Source: Diphasiastrum complanatum | Lineage: Eukaryota; Streptophyta; Lycopodiopsida; Lycopodiales; Lycopodiaceae | NCBI GenBank assembly: GCA_029204225.1 | Contig: CM055099.1 | Coordinates: 63,192,142-63,256,141, forward strand | Direction: 5' to 3' | DNA length: 64,000 nucleotides | Shown: piece by piece, positions 1 through 11,362 of the stretch | How positions within the stretch are numbered: position 1 is the stretch's first letter | How the letters are laid out: each line of letters opens with the position of its first letter | Translations under genes and position numbers: made by a program | Notes under the pieces: generated by a model | What the model was told of the DNA's origin: nothing | Seen by the model: only the letters and a program-made list of their open reading frames with translations | The model's database searches: none

Positions 1-164
1 CGAGAGAGATTGTTTGCAGGGTTGCAAGAAGATTAATCGGAGGAGACAAAGCTGCATGCAGAGTTGACAATATCGGGAAGAGAACGGATCTGGATCTCTG
101 CACCTGGATCGCTGGTGGTGGTATCAGATCTGCTGCTGGTGTCTATCACTGAGATTGATCGCTG

Positions 165-600
165 GTTTTCTGATGCAGAATCGCTGGTTGCTGGCTGCAT
201 GTTGGATTGCTGCCTATTGATTGCAAAAATCAGATTGATTGAGACAGATTGCTGGCTGCATGTTGGATTGCTGCCTACTGATTGTAGAAATCATATTGAT
301 TGCCTGCCGATCATTGATTGTCTATAATCTTGGATCATTGCAGAACAGATCTGGAATCTGTTCACTGATAGTCTGACAGAGCTGGTTCCCTGGTAGTCTG
401 ACAGAGCTGGTTCGCTGGTAGTCTGACAGAGCTATTCGCTGGTTGTCTGACAGATCTGATTGCTGGTGTCTGACAGATCTAATCACTGGTTGTCTGACAA
501 ACCTGTTTGCTGACATATCTGTTCCCTGGTAGTTTGACAGATCTGTTCGCTGGTTGTCTGACAAATCTGTTCATTGGTTTTCTGATAGATCTGCTTGCTA
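165..600 (+). repeat. Tandem repeats in the leader of copia family 1
   Basis: Two kinds of tandem repeat precede the copia gag ORF. A 61-bp unit containing GCTGGCTGCATGTTGGATTG occurs twice (from about 188 and 249). From about 360 to 600 a degenerate unit of about 25 bp, core CTGGTAGTCTGACAGA, occurs roughly ten times. No LTR or primer site lies to the left, so the 5' LTR is outside the window. The repeats probably belong to the untranslated leader of the element that follows. Confidence 0.7.
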
Positions 601-645
601 ATTGGAGCAAAATCAAGTTGTTGGAAGTTGCTATAGATCAATATT

Positions 646-1653
646 ATGGCAGGATTGAATGATGATGTGTTACCGGAGTCTAGCAAGCTAGATGGAACGA
701 ACTACAACATATGGAGGAAGTTCAAGATGCAGAATATTCTTCAGGATAGAGAACATTGGGATATCGGCACAGGTGTTGAGATACCTCCTACCATTGACAG
801 GGAGTTGCGGGAGTATCAGAGATGTAGAAGAAAAGCTCATCATATCATCAACTTGTCAGTTAGAGATATAATTATACCTCATATCAGAGATGCTGCTGGA
901 TTCAAGGAGGCTTGGGATATACTGAAGAACTTGTATGAGACGGTAAATCAATCACGAATCTTATTCTTGACTAATAAGCTTCATACATTGAAGATGGGTA
1001 CAGGTGAATCAGTAACGGACTACTTTACTCGAGTGAAAGATCTGAGAGGACAACTTATTGCCGTCGGAGAAAGTGTTCAAGATTCAATGTTGGTATCCAT
1101 TGTACTTAATAGTCTACCTTTGGCCTATCAGAACTTTGTAATGATGCTATCGTTAAGAGAAACGAGGCCTTCTTTCGATGAGCTAAATGCCATCTTACTA
1201 CAGGAAGAAATGAGACGACAAAATATTGTCAACATGGATTATTTCAAGGAACAGGCATTCCTGGCAAAGAAGCAAGGGCAAAGTTCCAAGAAGGGTGGCA
1301 AGGGGAAGAAGAAGAAGAAGAAGCAGCAAGATATGGACGAGAATCAATCAAATCGATCAGAAGATGGGAAGAAAGTGGTTCGAAAAGGAAACTGCTTTAT
1401 TTGCGGAAAATCAGGACATTATGCAAAGGAATGTTGGCATAACAAGTTCAAGAAAAAGCAGGACGGGAATTCTGCTGACGAAGAAGAAACATCTAATGCA
1501 AAATTGAGTGCTTTGGATCTTGAAGACTATGAGTTGTTTTCGGCATCGACATCTTCTGGTGGTGGCTTCTCGAAGGAAGAAGACTATTGGTTTATTGATT
1601 CAGGAGCTTCGAAGCACATGACATCTAGGCGAGACTGGCTATCTAATCTTTAA
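646..1653 (+). CDS. Copia family 1 Gag with start of protease (degenerate element)
   Basis: Ty1/copia gag of 335 codons starting at an ATG at 646. Residues about 10-200 form the plant copia Gag (UBN2-type) domain, with LDGTNYNIW near the N-terminus. A lysine-rich linker follows, then a CCHC zinc knuckle (CFICGKSGHYAKEC, about residues 250-263). The final part is the start of the aspartic protease with the active-site motif DSGASKHMT. The frame ends in TAA at 1651-1653 inside the protease, and protease sequence resumes at once in a following frame, so the polyprotein is broken here. Gag would build the cytoplasmic virus-like particle and the knuckle would bind the element RNA. The gag part itself is open and could still be made. 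Confidence 0.85.
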   Translation: MAGLNDDVLPESSKLDGTNYNIWRKFKMQNILQDREHWDIGTGVEIPPTIDRELREYQRCRRKAHHIINLSVRDIIIPHIRDAAGFKEAWDILKNLYETVNQSRILFLTNKLHTLKMGTGESVTDYFTRVKDLRGQLIAVGESVQDSMLVSIVLNSLPLAYQNFVMMLSLRETRPSFDELNAILLQEEMRRQNIVNMDYFKEQAFLAKKQGQSSKKGGKGKKKKKKQQDMDENQSNRSEDGKKVVRKGNCFICGKSGHYAKECWHNKFKKKQDGNSADEEETSNAKLSALDLEDYELFSASTSSGGGFSKEEDYWFIDSGASKHMTSRRDWLSNL

Positions 1654-1662
1654 AAATATCAT

Positions 1663-2967
1663 GTGATTCGGGACTTAGTCGAGAAGAAGATACTGAAGAC
1701 AGTCTTCATACCTACAGAGGATGATGGGTCAAATGTGAAGTTGGGAGACAACTACACATATGATATAAAGGGAGTTGGAAAAGTACAAGTACAACTACCT
1801 TCAGGGAAGATTGGAAACATAAAGGATGTGCTTTATGTACCAGGATTCAAGAAAAACCTACTCTCAGTATCAGCTATTGCAAAGCAACACATGGTGGTGC
1901 AGTTTGATGAACAGCGGTGTCTCATCAAGAGGAAAAATAATGAAGTAGTAGCTGAGGGCATACTTGCAGGGCGGTTGTACAAACTTTAAGCTCAGGTGGT
2001 GGATCATCATGCAAGTGTTGCAGATACTGGATCATTGACTAAGTTATGGCCCGAGAGGTTTGGACATCTGAATTACAGAAGTCTACAAGTCTTGAGGAAA
2101 TTTAACATGGTTACAGGTTTACCTCAAGTCGTTTCTGATCACAAGATTTGTGAAGGCTGTGTCTTAGGCAAGCATCATATGAAGAAATTTTTGCCTGGTA
2201 CATTCAGGGCGAAAAATGTTTTAGAACTTGTTCATACGAATTTGTGTGGTCCTATGAGGACTCAATCTTATGGGGGAGCAGATGACTATTTCAGAAAGAC
2301 ATGGAGCTATCTTTTGAAGAATAAGGGTGAAGCTTTCAAGTATTTCACATGGTTTAAGACACAAGTAGAGAAAGAAACAGATAGACAAATTAAGATACTT
2401 CGCTCAAACAAAGGGGGAAAGTATCTTTCTACGGAATTTCAGGTGTTTTGCAAGGATCATGGTATAAAGAGACAATTTGCAAACACGGACACGCCTCAAC
2501 AAAATGGAGTTGCGGAAAGAAAGAACCAGTCTATAGTGGAAACTGCGAGGAGTATGCTCAAGAGTAAAAATCTTCCAAATATGTTTTGGGTTGAAGCAGT
2601 TAAGATGGCGGTTTACCTTTTGAATCGAAGTCCTACAAAGGTTGTAGAGAATCGAACTCCAGAGGAAGCTTACACGGGTGGGAAGCCAGATGTAAGTCAT
2701 TTGAGAGTGTTTGGGAGTATTGCTTATTCTTATATATCTAAGGATTCAAGGAGCAAATTGGATTCTAAGGCGACCAACTGTTTATTTCTTGGTTATGATA
2801 ATCAAGAGAAGGGATACATGTTATATGACTTGGAGGGTAAGAAAATAATCATAAGTAGGGATGTAGTCGTTGATGAGGAGGCAACTCATAAAGATATAGA
2901 GATATATTTTGATAAGGATCAAGATGGAGGAATCCCTATATTATGTGGAGTTATTACAGGAACTTGA
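1663..2967 (+). pseudogene. Copia family 1 protease end and integrase, interrupted
   Basis: Two open stretches, 1663-1989 and 1996-2967, continue the copia polyprotein. The first is the C-terminal half of the protease (VLYVPGFKKNLLSVS). The second has the GAG pre-integrase zinc region (H...H...CEGCVLGK), the integrase core and the C-terminal GKPDVSHLRVFG block. Both expected catalytic aspartates are replaced: the first reads HTNLCGP where D is expected, the second RSNKGGK where SD is expected. The glutamate (NGVAERKN) remains. A few residues also seem lost around GGADDYF. The integrase is therefore inferred to be dead. No reverse transcriptase follows. Confidence 0.8.
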
Positions 2968-3409
2968 ATCGACACATGTATCGCCTACGCCAATTCAAGA
3001 ACCTAGAGTGACTTTGGTTGAGATAGGAAAGAGGAAGGAGAGGTAAGTATATGGGATACTTATTCACCTCCTACTTCATCAGGCATGAAGCATCCTACAT
3101 CAGAAGCTAGAAGATTGCCTAGATGGTACTATGAAACTATCAAGGATAGTGTCATTATGGAACAGGGAGAGTCCAGTACACATGGAACTAGGAGATCGAC
3201 TAGACTTGAAAAGCAACATGAAGATCAATAGGAGGTTCGACAAGAGGATCATCATAAAGATGGGGATGTACACTTTGCTTACATGGCTACACTATTGAAA
3301 ACCAAGGATCCATCTACATTCAGGGGAAGTGGAGCCTACAGAAAAACAAGTTGCGGAAATCTTTACCAAAGGACTTGGCAAAGAAAAATTTCAAAAGTTT
3401 AGAGGGTAG
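2968..3409 (+). pseudogene. Copia family 1 remnant: RT/RNase H deleted, polyprotein tail retained
   Basis: After the integrase, broken frames encode the hinge rich in PTS (about 3058-3230) and then a fragment resembling MATLLKTKDPSTF (about 3281). Almost directly after it, at about 3330, comes the extreme C-terminal copia segment VEPTEKQVAEIFTKGLG. The whole reverse transcriptase and RNase H region, normally around 1.5 kb, is absent. The same scar is present in the minus-strand copy at about 55.6 kb. AGAGGG just before 3410 is a plausible polypurine tract. Confidence 0.75.
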
Positions 3410-3598
3410 TGTTAGGAATTAATGTTTATTTTGATACCCCTTAATGATAGTTTGGCCATGCTTGCGTGCTATTTTTAGGGGCCATTCTATTTATAGTAAA
3501 TTCATTTTTTAAGGCTTATGCATGTAGGTGGGTGCAATACAACTAAATTAGGATCTATTTAGTACTTAGAAATTCAATCATGTTGCGAGGAGAGGGGG
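3410..3598 (+). repeat. Copia family 1 3' LTR, truncated
   Basis: Begins TGTTAGGAATTAATG directly after the polyprotein tail. The same sequence occurs inverted, ending at 55503 and at 62257, which supports it as this family's LTR. Here the match stops around 3578-3590, where the LTR of copia family 2 begins. AGAGGGGG lies just before 3599 and looks like a polypurine tract, so the junction may be more complex than a simple insertion. Confidence 0.65.
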
Positions 3599-4057
3599 TG
3601 TTAGAAATAAATGACTATGCTAAAGTTAATCCATAAGTTACTTTGACCCAAAAGGTCGAGATTTGTGTAACCATGGGTATTTAGTTATTTAGGCCATCTT
3701 AAGTTTGTCTTAAGTTCAGTTGGACCCAATTTTGGCCATGTACTGACTCGTGGGTCCTTAGGGGTCTAATTTTGTTTAGGGGCCCTATCTTAACCTTTGG
3801 GGGTGCCCTACATTTAGTAAGTGGTTAACCTTAGGGTTTGGTGGCATTTGGCCACATCCAGGTAGAGTACTTAGATGCTCATTGTGTATTCCATTTTTAC
3901 AGTTTGGCTAAGCATTGCTCTCCATTGCTCTTGTTGTTGTTTTCTCTCTCTCTCTCTCTGTCTCTCTTAGAGTTGGGCGCCCAGCCTCTTCTCTTTTGTT
4001 TTCTGTGGAGATTGATTGATAACTAGATCTTGGTGACTTGACTCTTGCTTTCCTACA
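3599..4057 (+). repeat. Copia family 2 5' LTR
   Basis: About 459 bp from TGTTAGAAATAAATG to ...CCTACA, with TG...CA ends, followed at once by a primer-binding site. It contains a (CT)n tract at about 3943-3966. The matching 3' LTR was not found in the window, because the element is cut off at about 12230. Confidence 0.7.
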
Positions 4058-4069
4058 TGGTATCAGAGC
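4058..4069 (+). promoter_or_regulatory. Primer-binding site of copia family 2 (initiator tRNA-Met)
   Basis: TGGTATCAGAGC directly follows the LTR end. This is the usual plant sequence complementary to the 3' end of initiator tRNA-Met. Confidence 0.85.
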
Positions 4070-4747
4070 TGCCGGATCTGCAGCAAGCTTGTTTGTTGGC
4101 GCCCTACCAGAAGAGGAGCTTCTCTGCTTTTTGTTGTGAAATTTCAGCATCTTGCTGATCTTTTCAAGTGGAGTTTGGATCAGCTTTTTTGTCTCGTTTT
4201 AGGTTGAAGGAGGAGCAATTTTTGGCACCCAAAAATCAGAATCTCAAATCTGATTTTTATGCAACCAGTTTTCAGCAAGTTTTGTTTGGAGGAGGGCGCC
4301 CAAAAATTTGCTACTGATTTTTGGTTGTGGTGTCTCCTTATCTTGCTGTTTTTGTTTTCAGGTTTGCATTTGTGTAGGAGGGCGCCCAAAATTCAGCAAA
4401 CCCTATTCAGGGTTAGGTCAACTTGTGGCTGGAAATATGCAGATTCTCAGCAAGTAGTAGGGCGCTTTCAACAGCCCTATTGGAGTGTGTGTTGATCACA
4501 CTATTTGGCTTCCTAATTGGGTTTCGGTGTAGGCTTCAATCGAAGCTAACCTAATTTTCAAGAAGCTGGTTTTTTTGTGCAGAAAGACAGCCATCTATCC
4601 ATTATCTTTTGGGCACTTTGGTTGCAGATTGAAAGACATCTTGTGCTCCTACTTTCAGCTCTTTGTTTGCTGCAAATTTTTTAGTAGATTTGGTTGTGGA
4701 AAGGCTCTCTTTCCTATCTACTACAAGCTGAAATTTTGTTGGAGGTA
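4070..4747 (+). other. Untranslated leader of copia family 2
   Basis: No supported ORF. The sequence is T-rich with several copies of a GGCGCCCA motif (around 3976, 4100, 4299 and 4382, the first inside the LTR). It lies between the primer site and the gag start. Confidence 0.55.
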
Positions 4748-5405
4748 ATGGCTAAAGAATCGGAAGCTATCAGTTCTTTGTTTAGTGAAGGTCGGTTGGA
4801 TGGCACAAACTACTCCTTGTGGAGTTACATGATGAAGAATCTTCTCATAGCGAAAGGGTTGTGGGATTTGGTCAATGGTGATGAGGAAAGGCCTCCGTCT
4901 TTGGCACCTCCTACACCTCGTGGGTCATCTTCAACAACATCATCTTCTCCATCTTCGGAAGAACAAAAGAAGTGGGATAGAAGGGATGCACAAGCACATT
5001 CTATGGTTGCTCTTGCTGTGAAAAGATCTATCTTACTTCATATTAGGTCTTGTAAGACATCTAAAAGTGCATGGGATACACTTTATACTATGTATAGAGT
5101 CAAAAATCCAGCAAGAGTGGTGTATCTTAGAAATCAGCTTTCTTTGTTGAAGATGCAAGAAGGGGATCAATTGACCAATCACTTGACGAAGATCAAGGAT
5201 CTTCGTGAGGAGCTTCTCAATATTGATGAGATAATTGAGGATGCTCAATTTGTTTATATTACTCTCAACTCATGAGATAATTGAGGATGCTCAATTTGTT
5301 TATATTGCTCTCAACTCATTACCTTCATCTTATCTTCCATTTGTTTCATTTTTAAGTATCTCTCTTAGGGGACAACAACTCTCCTTTGATGAACTTGTTG
5401 GGCTG
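4748..5405 (+). pseudogene. Copia family 2 Gag, N-terminal part, interrupted
   Basis: Starts at ATG 4748 (MAKESEAIS), chosen because the copia Gag consensus begins there. The UBN2 fold is clear: LDGTNYSLWSYMM, a serine-rich loop, then KSAWDTL and LRNQLSLLKM. The frame is lost at 5273-5275 through a 46-bp tandem duplication, since 46 is not a multiple of three. The correct frame resumes in the second repeat (LPSSYLPFVSF). At 5405 the gene is split by the chromovirus insertion, and the rest of gag continues at 11721. Confidence 0.8.
5226..5317 (+). repeat. 46-bp tandem duplication inside copia gag
   Basis: ATGAGATAATTGAGGATGCT begins at 5226 and again at 5272. The two 46-bp units differ by one base (ATTACTCTC against ATTGCTCTC). 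The duplication shifts the gag frame. Confidence 0.95.
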
Positions 5406-5763
5406 TGTAATAGATCCTAACACCACAGTAGGGCAAACACTAACTGATCCACCCAACCTTGCCTACTCCCTGATATAGAGTAAGCCCCTCCTAGCCCAGT
5501 GTGAGGACTGGTAGCATGCTACTGCCAAGTGTCGGCCACATGGCACTGACGTGGCCGACTGCACGTCGGGACCCAACTGGGGGCCCTATCCTGCTGACAG
5601 GGTCCCTAGGCTGTGTTAGGCCCGCCATGGCTATGGACCATGCTGGGGCACACTACTCACACTGTCTTGCCCTGTTGGTCATGTACGCTGGACACAACCC
5701 TGACTGTGGTATCTGACCTATCTGTGTTCTCTAGGGTTCGGCACTGGTTACGAGCTCGTAACA
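5406..5763 (-). repeat. Chromovirus 3' LTR
   Basis: 358 bp. On the element strand it runs from TGTTACGAGCTCGTAAC to GGATCTATTACA. The first bases contain the palindrome TTACGAGCTCGTAA. It differs from the other LTR at about 5693 and 5702 only (GCTGGACACAA against ACTGGACACGA). Confidence 0.95.
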
Positions 5764-5774
5764 CTCCCTCCCCC
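5764..5774 (-). promoter_or_regulatory. Polypurine tract of the chromovirus
   Basis: On the element strand GGGGGAGGGAG lies between the polyprotein stop codon and the 3' LTR, the expected place for plus-strand DNA priming. Confidence 0.8.
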
Positions 5775-8700
5775 TTAAGAACCGTCTTGGTCCTCTAAGA
5801 CAAAGTCTGGAAAAATCTTGCGAAGGACGCTGCCTCTTTCCCAAGTGGCATTCTCAACAGGCTGATCATTCCACTTAACCAGATATTCTCGGTATAGAGT
5901 ATGACGAGTCTGCGTCTCTCTACTATCAAGAATCTCCTCTGGTTCATGTGGAGGTTGTTGAGGATCCAATGGGAGAACTAGAACACTGTCCCCTACCAGA
6001 TTATCTGATCTGGTTAAGGCTTTTCGTAACTGACTTACATGAAAGACTGGAAAAACCTTACTGCTGTGTGGGAGTTCTAGTTCATAGGTGACCTCGCCTA
6101 GTCTCCTACTGATGGTAAAGGGACCACAATACCTTGGAGACAACTTAGCACACACTCCTGATTTGAGGGTTTTAGAGTCAACTGGGACTCTCAAGTAGAC
6201 TCTCTCACCAGTGGAGAACTGCACATCCCGTCTGTGTGGATCTGCATAATGCCTGGCTCGATCCTGGGATTGTCTAATGCTACGCTTAGCATGTTCTATC
6301 ATCTGGTTTAGGTCTTCTAAAAAGTTTCTGGCTGCTTCAACTTTTTCTTGTTTAAACCCTACAGCTGTGGGTGAGCGTGGCTGAAAACCGTACATCAGCA
6401 CAAATGGGCTGTATCCCGTAGCTGAATGTTTGGTACTGGTGTAAGCAAACTCTAATATCGAGAGATACTCCTCCCAATTAGTCTGCCTCTTGCTGACGTA
6501 TGCACGAAGCATATCCTCCAGCACTTGATTTACCCTTTCTGTTTGACCGTCCGTCTGTGGATGGTCGGTGGTACTCATATTAAGTTTAGTATGGAGATGA
6601 TGGAATACTGCCTTCCAAAAATTTCCAGTAAACTTACTGTCCCGGTCGCTGACTATGCCGGAAGGTAGACCGTACAATTTAAATAGCCCGTCTACAAACA
6701 ACCTCGCTAACTCTGGAGCTCTAACGGTTGTTTTGGTCGGAATAAAATGAGCCATTTTGGTCAGACGGTCAACTGTGACCCATATAGCGTCATTACCCTT
6801 TTGGGTTTTAGGCAGGCCTACTATAAAATCCATGGAGATACTCTCCCATTTACCAGCTGGTATTTCTAAGGGATGCAACAACCCTCCTGCCTTTAAACGC
6901 TCTGCTTTATTTACTTGACATTTCTGGCAACTGGTTACATACTGGTGGACGTCCCTTTTCATACTGGGCCAGAAAAATTGCCTACGAAGAAGCTCATAGG
7001 TCTTCTGTATGCCTGGGTGTCCCGCGCTAGGATTGTCATGACATTCATATAGGACCTGCTGCCTATAATCCTCTGAATTGGGGACACATACTCTATCTCT
7101 ATAGAGCAAGTACTCATCCTGAATGGAATACTGTTTCCATTTGAATCCTTGAGTCAACTGACCCTCAACCACTGGGGTTTGCTTGGGTAATACAGGCTCA
7201 GAATCCTCAACGTCATCTGATGACGTATACTCGGACTCATCATCATCCTCAACGGAAGCTGCCGTATTCTTGGATGAACTGGCACCAGCCCCGGGAACTG
7301 GTTCTGGAGTCTGTAACTGTCTGTTCTGGACTGAGTTCCAGATAATAGAGAAGAATGCATCATGCTGGCATTTCCCTCTCAAGGACTCGAGTAACTCATT
7401 ACGAATCTGAGTAAAACTCAGCTCGTTTATCATAGGCATTCTGCTAAGGGCATCTGCTACTGTATTGAATTTTCCACGCCTATATCTGATAGACATGTCA
7501 AACTCTTGCATCAACTCTGCCCAACGAGCTTTCCGACCTCTAAGCTCAGGTTGATTGCAAAGGTATCTGAGACTCTCATGGTCTGTCAGGACCTCAAAGT
7601 TGGCACCATACAAATAATGCCTCCAAGTCTTAAGGGCATGGACTATAGAAAAGAGTTCCTTTTCATAGGCACTATACCTAGTCTGTGCTGGCTCGAGTTT
7701 TTTACTCTCGAACGCAACTGGTCGTCCACCCTGAGTTAGCACAGCACCTACTGCAAAGTCGCTAGCATCTGTTTCGACCACAAATGGCTGATTGGGGTCG
7801 ACGACCTTTAAAACTGGTGCTGTAGCTAAGGCTGTTTTGAGAGCATCAAAGCTCTCCTGTTGTGCGGACTCCCAAATGAACTCCTTTCCCTTCCCCTTAA
7901 GGAGATTTGTCATAGGGACTGCTATCTGAGCATATTCCTTGACAAATCGTCTGTAATATCCCGCCAGACCAAGAAAGATTTGAAGTTCCAAAATATTCTG
8001 AGGTCTCAGCCAACTGAGTATGGCTTTAACCTTATTTGGGTCCATCTTAATCCCATCTGAAGAGATAATGTGACCCAAATATGCTACTTCTTCAACGAAG
8101 AATTCACACTTGGATTGTTTAGCATAAAGCTTATGCTTTCTGAGCAGTCGAAACACTTTTCTGAGGTGTTTTAGATGCTCCTTCCTGGTTTTGCTGTAAA
8201 CGAGGATGTCATCTAAAAATATGACTACAAATTTACCCAAGTATGGTCTGAGGACACTGTTCATCAAGGTCATAAAGGTAGCTGGAGCATTTGTGAGCCC
8301 AAATGGCATCACCTTAAACTCATAATGACCGTGACGAGTCCTAAAAGCTGTTTTCGAGACATCTTCCGATTTTATACGGACTTGATGATATCCCGATCTG
8401 AGGTCTATTTTGCTGAAAAACTTAGCCCCGTCGAGTTGATCAAACAACTCGTCTGCCCGAGGCATAGGGTATTTATTCATAATTGTGACTTTATTGAGGG
8501 CTCTGTAATCTACGCAAAGACGCATAGACCCCTCCTTCTTTTTCACCAATAGGACTGGTGAGGCCCATGGTGAACTACTGGTCTGAATTTGGCCTTTCCC
8601 AAGATAGTCTGTTAACTGCCTAGTTATTTCTTCAACCTCTGTTCGGCTGACCCGATACGGAGGTTTAGAAACAGGTGCTGTACCTGGTACTAGGTTTATT

Positions 8701-10562
8701 ACATGATCTACCTCTCTGCTAGGTGGTAAACCATGTGGCAAATCTTCAGGAAAAACATCTTTAAATTTAGACAATAAAGTTTCTAATTTACTGATTTTCT
8801 GCTGAATAGAACTGGAAATAGAAACTTCAGGAATAAACTGAAAGTCACATAAGAATACCTGATGGTCTTCGTCTCCGATTAGCTGACAGAGCTCTGAACT
8901 GCAGACCATAGGGCTGTTGGGAACATCATGCTCCCCATGCAACTGGATCTCTCGGCCTTTATACTGAAAGCTGAGGGTGTTCTCTTGATAGTTTCTGTGG
9001 AGGGAAGGTCCTAAACTGTAGAGCCAATCTCTCCCGAGAACAATGTCTGTTCGATCCAGGTGCATTATCTGAAAGTTTATTTGATCTTGGTACCCCTGAA
9101 TACCAAGATTTAACTTACTTACCATAGTTTCCCATATTTTTTTATCTTCACCCTTAGCTAATGAAACTATGTACCTATGCTGACTAGGTACTTCTGGTAG
9201 TTTAAGCTTTTTAACCAGGGTGTGGTTGATGAAATTATGGGTTGCCCCATCATCAACCATGACTCTTACTGACTGGTTACCAACTTTCCCATGCATACGT
9301 ACTAGGTCATGCGGCCCAAAGCTGAAGGGTCTCGCTAGCATTGCAGAGGTCAGCTGGCAACAGTGTTCATGATCTTCATGATACACTTTGATCTCGGAAG
9401 CTGCCGAGTCACTGGGGAAACATACAGTCTGAACAAGATGAACTTGTTTTTTATCTTTCTTATCTTTTTTAGTGAAAGGCCCCTTGGGACACTGTCTGAC
9501 TGTGTGTCCCTTGCCCATACACACAAAGCACAAACGTTCTTGTTTGGCTTTCTCAAAATCATCTGGTTTTAAGGGCTGTATGAGTGAAGGGCGTTTCTGA
9601 GGAGCTTCACCTTTAAATTTATCTTCTTTCTTTCTTTTTAAAAATTTCTTTTTAAATTGAAAGTCTTTCTGAGGAAGCTGCTCAGAAAGTGGTTGCTGTC
9701 TCGCTCTCTTCCTACCCACTGAATCATCATAGATTTGAGCATATCTGAGAGCTTGCTCAAGGGTAGTAGGCGAGTTTCTCTGGACCTCTACTTTATATTC
9801 ATCTTTGAGGCCACGGACAAATCCCCTGATTTTTTGATAGTCATCCATATTTTTAATCTTTAAAATTGCTTCTCGATACTGCGAGATATATTGGATGAGG
9901 GACTTGTCCATTACTGTTCTTTCCCAGGCTTCCCAGGCTCTATCAAGTTCATTCTCTGGTAGAAATTCTCTTAGGAAAGCTTCTTCAAAAGCTTTCCATG
10001 ACCGGGGAGTCTGCCCAGTCTCCTGGAGATTTAACCACCACTTATAGGCCATAGGCCCTAAAGAAAGACTGGCCTCAGTTGCTTGCAAATGGTCAGGGGT
10101 CTGTTTAAGAGCATGAATGTTCTTCCATTTGCTGAGGAAGGTTTGTAGAATATCTGCATTTCTATCCTTCTCTTCCCCATTAAAAGTAGGAGGCTTTAAA
10201 TCTTTAAAAACACTGGGGTGAGACCGTAAAGTCTCACCCGAAACTGATGGAAGTGGAGAAGGGGATAACTGAGAAGTGGAGGGAAGGCTTCCTTTCGCGG
10301 AACTCAAAAACAAGTTTTTGAGTTCAGCGAACGAGTCGTCCACACTGGACTTGAAATTGGCTAATGCCAACTTCAGTTCATCCACTTCTGTTACCAATTG
10401 GAGGAACTGCTCCTTGGTAACCAGTTCGTCGAGTTCTTCGGCGAACTGTTCCTGTTCTTCCACTTCCATGGGTTCCTTCCCTTTTTTGTAAGCCAAGGCT
10501 TCTGTTTCAAGTTCGTCGAAGCCTCTCTCTTGGGGTTGATCAGGTCCCTGAGGAGTGGTCAT
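5775..10562 (-). CDS. Chromovirus Gag-Pol polyprotein, intact, 1,595 aa
   Basis: Single open frame covering all the parts of a Ty3/gypsy chromovirus. Gag lies at residues 1-330, with an acidic N-terminus. A CCHC knuckle follows ([14 protein letters not shown], about 342-355), then the protease (VDDGATHNF, about 432). The reverse transcriptase carries LCVDYRALN (about 685) and the catalytic FLDD (about 782). RNase H has [13 protein letters not shown] (about 927). Integrase has the H-H-C-C zinc site (GHPGIQKTY...CQKC) and core D (MDFIVGLP), D (SDRDSKF) and E (GQTERVNQ). A C-terminal chromodomain is at about 1545-1590 ([17 protein letters not shown]). Gag and Pol are in one frame with no shift. 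The ATG at 10560-10562 follows the leader and no stop interrupts the frame. It looks competent, though activity is not shown. Confidence 0.96.
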   Translation of the reverse strand: MTTPQGPDQPQERGFDELETEALAYKKGKEPMEVEEQEQFAEELDELVTKEQFLQLVTEVDELKLALANFKSSVDDSFAELKNLFLSSAKGSLPSTSQLSPSPLPSVSGETLRSHPSVFKDLKPPTFNGEEKDRNADILQTFLSKWKNIHALKQTPDHLQATEASLSLGPMAYKWWLNLQETGQTPRSWKAFEEAFLREFLPENELDRAWEAWERTVMDKSLIQYISQYREAILKIKNMDDYQKIRGFVRGLKDEYKVEVQRNSPTTLEQALRYAQIYDDSVGRKRARQQPLSEQLPQKDFQFKKKFLKRKKEDKFKGEAPQKRPSLIQPLKPDDFEKAKQERLCFVCMGKGHTVRQCPKGPFTKKDKKDKKQVHLVQTVCFPSDSAASEIKVYHEDHEHCCQLTSAMLARPFSFGPHDLVRMHGKVGNQSVRVMVDDGATHNFINHTLVKKLKLPEVPSQHRYIVSLAKGEDKKIWETMVSKLNLGIQGYQDQINFQIMHLDRTDIVLGRDWLYSLGPSLHRNYQENTLSFQYKGREIQLHGEHDVPNSPMVCSSELCQLIGDEDHQVFLCDFQFIPEVSISSSIQQKISKLETLLSKFKDVFPEDLPHGLPPSREVDHVINLVPGTAPVSKPPYRVSRTEVEEITRQLTDYLGKGQIQTSSSPWASPVLLVKKKEGSMRLCVDYRALNKVTIMNKYPMPRADELFDQLDGAKFFSKIDLRSGYHQVRIKSEDVSKTAFRTRHGHYEFKVMPFGLTNAPATFMTLMNSVLRPYLGKFVVIFLDDILVYSKTRKEHLKHLRKVFRLLRKHKLYAKQSKCEFFVEEVAYLGHIISSDGIKMDPNKVKAILSWLRPQNILELQIFLGLAGYYRRFVKEYAQIAVPMTNLLKGKGKEFIWESAQQESFDALKTALATAPVLKVVDPNQPFVVETDASDFAVGAVLTQGGRPVAFESKKLEPAQTRYSAYEKELFSIVHALKTWRHYLYGANFEVLTDHESLRYLCNQPELRGRKARWAELMQEFDMSIRYRRGKFNTVADALSRMPMINELSFTQIRNELLESLRGKCQHDAFFSIIWNSVQNRQLQTPEPVPGAGASSSKNTAASVEDDDESEYTSSDDVEDSEPVLPKQTPVVEGQLTQGFKWKQYSIQDEYLLYRDRVCVPNSEDYRQQVLYECHDNPSAGHPGIQKTYELLRRQFFWPSMKRDVHQYVTSCQKCQVNKAERLKAGGLLHPLEIPAGKWESISMDFIVGLPKTQKGNDAIWVTVDRLTKMAHFIPTKTTVRAPELARLFVDGLFKLYGLPSGIVSDRDSKFTGNFWKAVFHHLHTKLNMSTTDHPQTDGQTERVNQVLEDMLRAYVSKRQTNWEEYLSILEFAYTSTKHSATGYSPFVLMYGFQPRSPTAVGFKQEKVEAARNFLEDLNQMIEHAKRSIRQSQDRARHYADPHRRDVQFSTGERVYLRVPVDSKTLKSGVCAKLSPRYCGPFTISRRLGEVTYELELPHSSKVFPVFHVSQLRKALTRSDNLVGDSVLVLPLDPQQPPHEPEEILDSRETQTRHTLYREYLVKWNDQPVENATWERGSVLRKIFPDFVLEDQDGS

Positions 10563-11350
10563 CTTCGAAACTGAAAGAGAGCTACCTTAACTTCTGAAGG
10601 AAAAAAGTCTAAAAGACTAATTTACAACTGTACAAGGGAAAGGAAAGATGACTTAGCTGTTTCTGAGGACTGTACTTCCAAAGAAAGAATGAAGAGGAAC
10701 CCTTTCGGCTCTTTTCCCCAAGATTTTAGACCTGCTGTTCCGAAAAATGCCAGTTTGAGGCTTCAAAACGGTACTAAATTTCCCGGTTTTTTGAGGATAG
10801 TAGCTCGCTGGTCTGATTGCAATCCATCTTGTCCACAAAAAGGCAAATCTGAAGTCCAAAAACCCTTATGAGTTCTGAAATTTCAGAAGTCTCCTACTCG
10901 CTGATCTGGTAGGAATCCTCTTGCTCCAAATCTCTGACGTTGGGGCCCAAAAACTGGTTGAAAAACCAGATTTTCAGAAGCACTGGCAGCGCTGGCCCTG
11001 CTCCTCTTTTTTGGCTTCCAACTCGCTGAAAACCAGTAACTTTTTCCCTGGAAATCGGATGTAGGTCTCTGACTGTACAGCGATGGAGGTGCTGGCTTCT
11101 TCCTACTCTAATTTCGCTGGGAAAACTACGAAGAATCCTCTGAACTCAGTGAGAAACAACTGTTTTTTCAGCGAGTTACCTACACTTGGAATCTGACTCC
11201 TTGCTACTGTGATTTCTCAGTGGAAATCAGAAGTTTGAAGGCTGCTCCTACAACGATCCTCCTCTATTCCTCTCTGAGAATCTGAGAAACACCTCCTATC
11301 TTCTGATAGCTTTCTCTACTGCTGTCCTAAACTCCCTAGGATGGAGATGG
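10563..11350 (-). other. Chromovirus untranslated leader
   Basis: About 790 bp between the primer site and the polyprotein start on the element strand. No supported ORF. The related copy at 25580-26460 has a leader of similar layout but clearly more diverged than the LTRs, so leader sequence varies between copies. Confidence 0.7.
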
Positions 11351-11362
11351 CTCTGATACCAG
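11351..11362 (-). promoter_or_regulatory. Primer-binding site of the chromovirus (tRNA-Met)
   Basis: On the element strand CTGGTATCAGAG follows the 5' LTR at once, the plant initiator-Met type. Confidence 0.9.

Noticed and set aside
5501-5798. ORFs inside the chromovirus LTR, repeated at 11458, 25028, 25257 and 29292
   Set aside because: Open by chance in the LTR. The frame is carried with the repeat and shows no domain.
7154-9572. Several antisense ORFs of 65-80 codons within the chromovirus
   Set aside because: They are shadows of the intact gag-pol frame, with no family resemblance, and recur only because the element is repeated at 26-30 kb.
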